Position numbers and translations under genes: made by a program
Assembly: GCF_019130065.1 (NCBI RefSeq)
Contig: NZ_JAHSPG010000013.1
Coordinates: 248,001 to 312,000, forward strand
Origin: Pinibacter aurantiacus
Lineage (GTDB): Bacteria > Bacteroidota > Bacteroidia > Chitinophagales > Chitinophagaceae
Length of the DNA: 64,000 nt
Direction of reading: 5' to 3'
The notes under the pieces: generated by a model
Databases searched by the model: none
The model's input: the letters and a program-made list of their open reading frames with translations, nothing else
What the model was told of the DNA's origin: nothing
In this document: positions 58,965 to 64,000 of the stretch, one piece after another
How positions within the stretch are numbered: the stretch's first letter is position 1
How the letters are laid out: each line of letters begins with the position of its first letter

Positions 58965-59930
58965 ATGACATTAAGACAAATAATAATTATCGTTTTGACA
59001 ATTTCAATTTTAACAAGTTGCAGGCGTGGTTACAAAGTTGAGGGTGACAGCGTTTATTATGAATATTGGAATGAGGGAAGTGGACAAAACAAGCGATTAA
59101 TTGAACAGGCAGACGCAAAGACTTTTCAAAAGTTAACTTTTGATTGCAATTGCAACTTTGAATTCGGAAAAGACAAAGACCATTTGTTTATGAATGGAGA
59201 GCTTATTGAAAGCATTGACCCAAATACTTTTAAGTTTATTGGAAACTATATTTTCCGTGACAAAGACTCAGCTTATTTTTTTGGGTTTTACAATAACCTG
59301 AACGATTGTGTAATTAAAGGAGTTAATCCAGACAAAATAGAATTGATTAAATATCCCTGGGCAAAAGCAGGAAATTTACTAATTAATGGAAAAGACACAG
59401 TCTATCTTGATGACATCAATGATTTTGTCTCTCTTGACGATAATTGGGGTAAGACAGAAAAACACATAATAAATAACAACGAGATTTTATACGGAGCCGA
59501 TGTAGCAACTTTTAAAGTCACAAGTTCTTTTCAAGGGAAAGATAAAAATTTCAGTTACGAATTTGGGGCAATTAATGAAAATGATTTTAAAAAAACAGCT
59601 CTTAACACTTTTGATTTTGACAACAAAGATATCTGCAAAACCGAACCTATCGTGTTTGTCGATATTTACGACAGTTTAGTTTCGTATATAGAAGATAAAC
59701 ACAAAACAATTAAGACTGTAGAAAAGCTGGAACAAAGAGGCTTCACGATAAATAATATCAGATATTCAGATTGGGCAGGAGAATCCAAAATTATCAGCGT
59801 TTCGCTGGCAAATAATGAATGTAATTGTATTGTAGAAAAACTTTACCGTTACGATTATTCAAAGCCTTCTGAAACAAAAAACATATTTAAAGTAACTGAA
59901 AGAATACGCTTTGAACCAAAAGAAAAATAG
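58965..59930 (+). CDS. DKNYY family lipoprotein
   Basis: The start at 58965 gives a lipoprotein signal (MTLRQIIIIVLTISILTSCR, Cys 19) and 321 residues. The body is made of degenerate repeats of the DKNYY type: FGKDKDHLFMNGELIESIDP, IFRDKDSAYFFGF, LLINGKDTVYLDDIND and FQGKDKNFSYEFG. The family is widespread in bacteria and of unknown function. Its composition is more AT-rich than the neighbouring PUL genes, consistent with recent acquisition. A good terminator follows it. Confidence 0.8.
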   Translation: MTLRQIIIIVLTISILTSCRRGYKVEGDSVYYEYWNEGSGQNKRLIEQADAKTFQKLTFDCNCNFEFGKDKDHLFMNGELIESIDPNTFKFIGNYIFRDKDSAYFFGFYNNLNDCVIKGVNPDKIELIKYPWAKAGNLLINGKDTVYLDDINDFVSLDDNWGKTEKHIINNNEILYGADVATFKVTSSFQGKDKNFSYEFGAINENDFKKTALNTFDFDNKDICKTEPIVFVDIYDSLVSYIEDKHKTIKTVEKLEQRGFTINNIRYSDWAGESKIISVSLANNECNCIVEKLYRYDYSKPSETKNIFKVTERIRFEPKEK

Positions 59931-59950
59931 AATAATAACAACTGGAATCA

Positions 59951-59990
59951 ACAGCGCTGATAATCAATAAATTGTCAGCGCTGTTTTTAA
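59951..59990 (+). terminator. Rho-independent terminator after the DKNYY gene
   Basis: ACAGCGCTGA (59951-59960) pairs perfectly with TCAGCGCTGT (59975-59984) and is followed by TTTTTAA. It lies 21 bases after the stop. Confidence 0.8.
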
Positions 59991-60090
59991 TTTAATTTCC
60001 CTGCACTTCTTAATCATCGATAACCATCAAATTAGTCATCAACATTTTACAGTTGAGTAGTTGCATGCCACGTTAATCACTATCCTACAC

Positions 60091-60633
60091 TCAGCAGCCA
60101 CCTTTTTGAGGGGCACGTTTATAAATCATCTTACCATCTCGTTCTACATAGTCGCCCGATACTATTGGATATGAATACTTGGGAGCGTGCGATACATTGC
60201 GGCTTCTTATAATTATCTTGTCGTCAACTTTCAGGCTTTGCAATTGCTGAAATTCCTTAGACGTTTCCAATCCAAAACTAAGAATATAATCGTCTCCATT
60301 AATCCTGACCATCATTCCGAAACCTAATCGTGAGCCTGGCGGAAGAGAAAGAGAGGTTACAACAGCCTCCATGTTGCTAGAGTCGGTAATATACTTCCCT
60401 ATTTTAGCAGCACTGGCAAGTACTTTTTCACCTTCGGGAGACACTTTCCATTTTGTGTATGCTATACCGCCGGGGCTAGCCTCCCATTGTTTCACTGCGG
60501 CTTCCTTTTCAGCAGCCGTGAGTGGCTTTGGGGTTAATTTTGCAGAAGTTTGATTTTTGATTTCGTGATTGGCAAATACAAGTCCGCTTACCACAACCAG
60601 CAATAAGATCAGCGCATAAATAACTTTTTTCAT
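60091..60633 (-). CDS. Small exported or membrane-anchored protein of unknown function
   Basis: I do not recognise this protein. The start at 60633 gives 180 residues with a hydrophobic N-terminal segment (VIYALILLLVVVSGLVFA) that is a signal peptide or anchor. A Lys/Glu-rich linker with LTAAEKEAAVKQWEASPGG follows, then a small domain (YITDSSNMEAVVTSLSLPPG, VRINGDDYILSFG, DDKIIIRSRNVSHAP). It ends with KGGC. It is divergent from the winged-helix regulator at 60784, with 150 bases between them, so it may be its target. Confidence 0.75.
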   Translation of the reverse strand: MKKVIYALILLLVVVSGLVFANHEIKNQTSAKLTPKPLTAAEKEAAVKQWEASPGGIAYTKWKVSPEGEKVLASAAKIGKYITDSSNMEAVVTSLSLPPGSRLGFGMMVRINGDDYILSFGLETSKEFQQLQSLKVDDKIIIRSRNVSHAPKYSYPIVSGDYVERDGKMIYKRAPQKGGC

Positions 60634-60783
60634 ATTTTTTGTAGTTTTAATTAACATAGATGTGTCTTTTGTTAAATCAGATCCGTTTAAACTTGCTGCA
60701 ACAAAAATACGTTGATGGTATTCAGACAGAAGAACCTGGATTGTAAATAATGGTTTAAACTTTGTAAATAATATCTTTACATT

Positions 60784-61674
60784 ATGCTTGTTAGAAGAAA
60801 TTTCCCGCCCATAAAGCATAAGTACGTTGGCGGATTATTAATACTATTGTTTATCTCGATAATCTGTGTGGCTTTCAGCATGACGGGCAGTGATAACTTT
60901 GACTTTGCCAGAAGGGAAATTTTGCTTCGCCGAATAGGACATGAAATACTCCTTCAGTCGGGCGACAGTACATCACGAGTACTTCCGGTAAAAAAAATCG
61001 CCGGAAATGAATACCAGATCAGTTTTGAGAATGCGTTTACTTTTCAACCCGAATCCCTGGTGAAAACTACTCAGCGTTTGTTGGCCCAAGACCCGCTCGC
61101 AAGTGATTACGTTGTTAATGTACTGAACTGTGCCAATTCCACTGTAACCTATGGATATGCTATATCAAAAAATAAGAAAGATGAAATTGTAGCCTGCATA
61201 GGAAGAAGGCAACCCATAGCGTGTTACATAATTGATATTAAATTCAAACCGGCGGGAATAATTACAGCAAGGAATCTATATCTTTTAGGCAGCCTGATAG
61301 TTTTGGCATTTGTTGGATTTATTTTTTTAAGACCGGCTAAGTCGCAGAAGGCCTTACCTGAAAGTGAGGATACTGGTATATTCACTTTAGGGTCAATGTC
61401 GTTCGATGCGGATACTCGTAAACTCATGAGAAATGGACAGATGATAGACCTGACGAAAACTGAAACCCGTGTGCTCAGCATTTTCGCGTTGTCTCCTAAC
61501 GAAGCCATAGAGCGAAGCCGGCTACAAAAAGAGATATGGGAAGATGAAGGTGTTATAGTAGGCCGCAGTCTGGATATGTTCATTTCAAAGCTTAGAAAAA
61601 AACTGGAACTTGATCCGAACGTCAAGCTTGTTGTTATACGCGGCAAAGGGTATAAGCTTGAAATTAACTCTTAA
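60784..61674 (+). CDS. Membrane-anchored winged-helix transcriptional regulator (ToxR/CadC-like layout)
   Basis: This 296-residue protein has two transmembrane segments, at about 16-35 and 164-182. Between them lies a region of about 130 residues, probably periplasmic (FARREILLRRIGHEILLQSG, YVVNVLNCANSTVTYGYAIS). After the second helix comes an OmpR-type winged helix (about 195-295: MSFDADTRKLMRNGQMIDL, SRLQKEIWEDEGVIVG, MFISKLRKKLELDP, VVIRGKGYKLEI). The order is unlike ToxR or CadC, where the DNA-binding domain is N-terminal. It likely senses an envelope signal and acts directly on DNA from the membrane. The periplasmic part contains two Cys (VLNC and IGRRQPIAC regions) that could form a redox switch. 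Confidence 0.87.
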   Translation: MLVRRNFPPIKHKYVGGLLILLFISIICVAFSMTGSDNFDFARREILLRRIGHEILLQSGDSTSRVLPVKKIAGNEYQISFENAFTFQPESLVKTTQRLLAQDPLASDYVVNVLNCANSTVTYGYAISKNKKDEIVACIGRRQPIACYIIDIKFKPAGIITARNLYLLGSLIVLAFVGFIFLRPAKSQKALPESEDTGIFTLGSMSFDADTRKLMRNGQMIDLTKTETRVLSIFALSPNEAIERSRLQKEIWEDEGVIVGRSLDMFISKLRKKLELDPNVKLVVIRGKGYKLEINS

Positions 61675-61811
61675 GAAAATCTTCCCGCTTCGAACAGATG
61701 CTATTACAAGTCGCCAGGAGTAAGTCTACCCTAATCACCTCTACGATGATTCAATTTCCCTGCACCAGCATTGTCGGCATACTTTAAACTAATCTTGAAG
61801 TTCGCATGCCC

Positions 61812-64000
61812 CTAATCGTCATCGTCTTTATAATTTGAATCTATTTTTAAACCGAGCGCTTTCAATCCTTTTTGATGATTGCCGAAGTATTCTTTTGGAA
61901 AAGGTTTATCGCCATATATTGTGGACCATACATATTCACTAAAAACAAGGGCATCCTTATCTATGAGATCGGGTTTTGAAAAGTCCATCCTTTGCGTAAT
62001 ATGAGCAAGCCTTGCGGTGGTTTGCTTTGGAACGCTGTTTTTGCAGGATTCATTTCGTTAATGGGAATGGATGATGCGATCGAGTTGTAGCCTGTGAAAT
62101 CAGGCGTTTGCTGAAAACATTCAGTCATCAACGGAGCAGTAGCAACCAACTGGTTCATGGGTTGTACACCGAATATCTGGCAAATTGTATGCAGTACAGA
62201 TGATTGATTATAAAACTTACTGACAATGGCATTGCGCTTAACATAAGGCCCTGCAATCATACAAATGGAACGATGCCCATCCACATGATCGACACCAGTT
62301 TGAGGATCATCTTCATTGATAAAAATCGCCATGTCTTTCCAAAAGGGGCTTTTAGAAAGTGCATCTACTACTTTGCCCGTTGCCAAATCGTTATCGGCAA
62401 CATAAGCGCGGGGTGTTGGGTTCATTGGGTCGTACCCACTGGTGTGGTCGTTTGGCAGGTAAATCACAATAAATTCAGGAAGGCTGCCTGCAGTTTCATA
62501 TTCCTTTAATGCTTTAATAAATACATCAGCTCTTACCTGATCGGTAATGTCCATGTTCCAGCCCGGATAACGCAAGTCGCTATATTTTTCCAATCCCTTC
62601 ATCGAATACGAACATTTGTAAACGGGAGAAGAATCGGTTTTGTTTTTCCATGAATTATAAATATCTGTCCATGTAACGCCCTTGGGAATTTCAGCCAGAT
62701 CTGTTTCTCCAAAATTCCTGAATGAAATGCCCTTGCGCACAAGGTGATCCCAAATAAAGCCACAACCGGCATAACACAAAGGGTCCGAACCAAAATCATA
62801 AGAACAATGCCCATTGGAAAAATCCTTTTCATGATAAGGTGTAGTAATACCTTGTATGGCCCACTGGTGGCCATCGCTGGAGTTTACGCCATTGCAATAG
62901 TAGTTATCAAGCAGTACAAATTGGTTGGCAAGCTGGTGTGCATTCGGTGTATATTTTTTTCCAAACTCTACCAATGTGGAATCACAATTGCCCCTGCCAA
63001 TGTCGCCAAAAACCTGGTCGAATTTTTTATTCTCTTTAATAACATACACCACATGTTTTATAGAAGAAAGTTCTCCGGGATTTTTGGGAACAGGTATAGG
63101 AGCAACATTAGAATTGGCTGAAGCTTGTGCTCGCAGCATGTCTATAAAATGAAAACCTTTTTTTGCTTCAGAGGAATAGTTTGCTAATTCGGATGCATTG
63201 CCAGGAAGTTTTACTTTTTGAATTTGTCCTTTAATGGCTGTTACATTACCTATAAACAAGTTATTATCAGCGATGCATATTGCGCCGGGGAAACCAGCTG
63301 CGGCAATAAAACCATAAGGACCTTTGCCGGGGCGCTGGGCATCAATGAGAGCAATGGAATTATTGCCCGCGTTGGCTGTCATTAATGTCTTTCCGTCGCC
63401 ACTCAATGCCAGGGCCGTCGTAAGGCTGCCATAGGGAAGCGACCGATCGGGTTTGGTATTAATTGTGCGAATTATCTTGAAAGTTGTTGCATCTATCACG
63501 CTAATACCGTCTCCACTATCGTCAGTAACATAAAGCAATTTACCATCCGGAGATAAAATCATTGATTCCGGATGAATATTGGTACCAATTTCAGCAATCT
63601 TTTTTCTTGACTTTATATCAATTACGGTTACTGAACCACGCATTGCTACCGATCTTTCGTCCACTGCAACATCTGTTCCCGCGGACTTCTCTGTTCTATC
63701 TCCCTTTCGCGGATGAGGGCCTCCAAAATTACTAACAAAGGCAGTTTCTTTATTTTTACTAATAACAATCGCATAAGGGCAAACTCCTACCGGAATATTG
63801 GTTACTACTTTTCCTTTTACGATGTCTACTACCGCAACCTGGTTAGCAACTGCACAGGCCACCAGCGCGATGTTGTTACTGCATAACCCAATGCCAAGCG
63901 GATTTGTGTTTTTGTTATTAATGGAAAGGTCTATTTTTTTGACAAGTGTAAAGGTTCCCGAACTGCTAACATTGCCAACATATAAATTCCTATTCAGTCC
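61812..64000 (-). CDS. YncE-type propeller / phosphoesterase (alkaline phosphatase-like) protein, partial, with a frameshift
   Basis: The frame is open to the right edge, so the N-terminus is missing. The visible protein starts with YVTN-type beta-propeller repeats (VAVVDIVKGKVVTNIPVG, GSVTVIDIKSRKKIAEIG, ISVIDATTFKIIRTINT). It continues with a phosphoesterase domain of the PF04185 type (VYVIKENKKFDQVFGDIGRG, LDNYYCNGVNSSDGHQWAIQ, FINEDDPQTGVDHVDGHRS). The main frame stops at 61961. A T5 run at 62038-62042 lacks one base: with one more, the reading continues as PKQTTARLAHITQRMDFSKP, matching the family's ending, to a stop at 61812-61814. The frame break is either a sequencing error or a real mutation that replaces the last 75 residues or so. 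The substrate is unknown. Confidence 0.88.

Noticed and set aside
61961-62040. Accepting the stop at 61961 as the natural end of the phosphoesterase
   Set aside because: The next frame carries a continuous, family-like C-terminus for 75 more codons, reached by one base in a homopolymer.

Overview
The window comes from a member of the Bacteroidota, most likely the Chitinophagaceae or a close relative. The grounds are SusC/SusD outer-membrane pairs, SusC proteins with an N-terminal STN domain next to ECF sigma/FecR pairs, a hybrid two-component regulator, a type IX secretion sorting domain and the characteristic dispersed palindromic repeats. No rRNA, tRNA, CRISPR array or intact transposase was recognised.

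Region 1 (1-8528, minus strand) is the end of one polysaccharide utilisation locus (PUL). It has an ECF sigma factor, a GH105 unsaturated-uronyl hydrolase, a DUF2264 protein, a FecR anti-sigma factor, an STN-type SusC, and the first codons of a lipoprotein (probably SusD) running off the left edge. The two enzymes sit between sigma and FecR, and a 17-base element is present on both sides of them. Region 2 (8529-13230, plus strand) holds a possible promoter, a 23-residue peptide with four consecutive cysteine codons, a secreted protein of unknown function, about 590 bp without genes, and a large T9SS-exported surface protein.

Region 3 (13328-54104) is a very large xylan PUL. The right-hand operon reads sigma, FecR, SusC, SusD, SusC, SusD, DUF1735 glycan-binding lipoprotein, then after a terminator GH31, GH43-CBM6 and a CE6 acetylesterase. 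A hybrid two-component system sensor (HTCS) lies on the plus strand in the middle. To its left are GH43, a double CE1 esterase, GH43, GH10 xylanase, a sugar:cation symporter, a cytoplasmic GH43, GH95, GH51 and GH97. A LacI regulator closes the right end. GH10, several GH43, GH51, feruloyl/acetyl esterases, GH31 (alpha-xylosidase), GH95 (alpha-L-galactosidase or fucosidase) and GH97 together point to a heavily decorated, corn-type glucuronoarabinoxylan. In this model the outer-membrane machinery captures and cuts the chain, periplasmic enzymes strip the side chains, the symporter imports short products and the cytoplasmic GH43 finishes them.

Region 4 (54313-64000) is a patchwork of unrelated genes. 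It contains a decayed GH27 alpha-galactosidase tail, OsmC, an outer-membrane protein, a DHFR-like protein, a glyoxalase-like protein, an AraC regulator, a DKNYY lipoprotein, a membrane-anchored winged-helix regulator divergent from a small secreted protein, and a YncE-propeller/phosphoesterase gene. That last gene is cut by the right edge and interrupted near its 3' end by an apparent one-base frameshift in a homopolymer.
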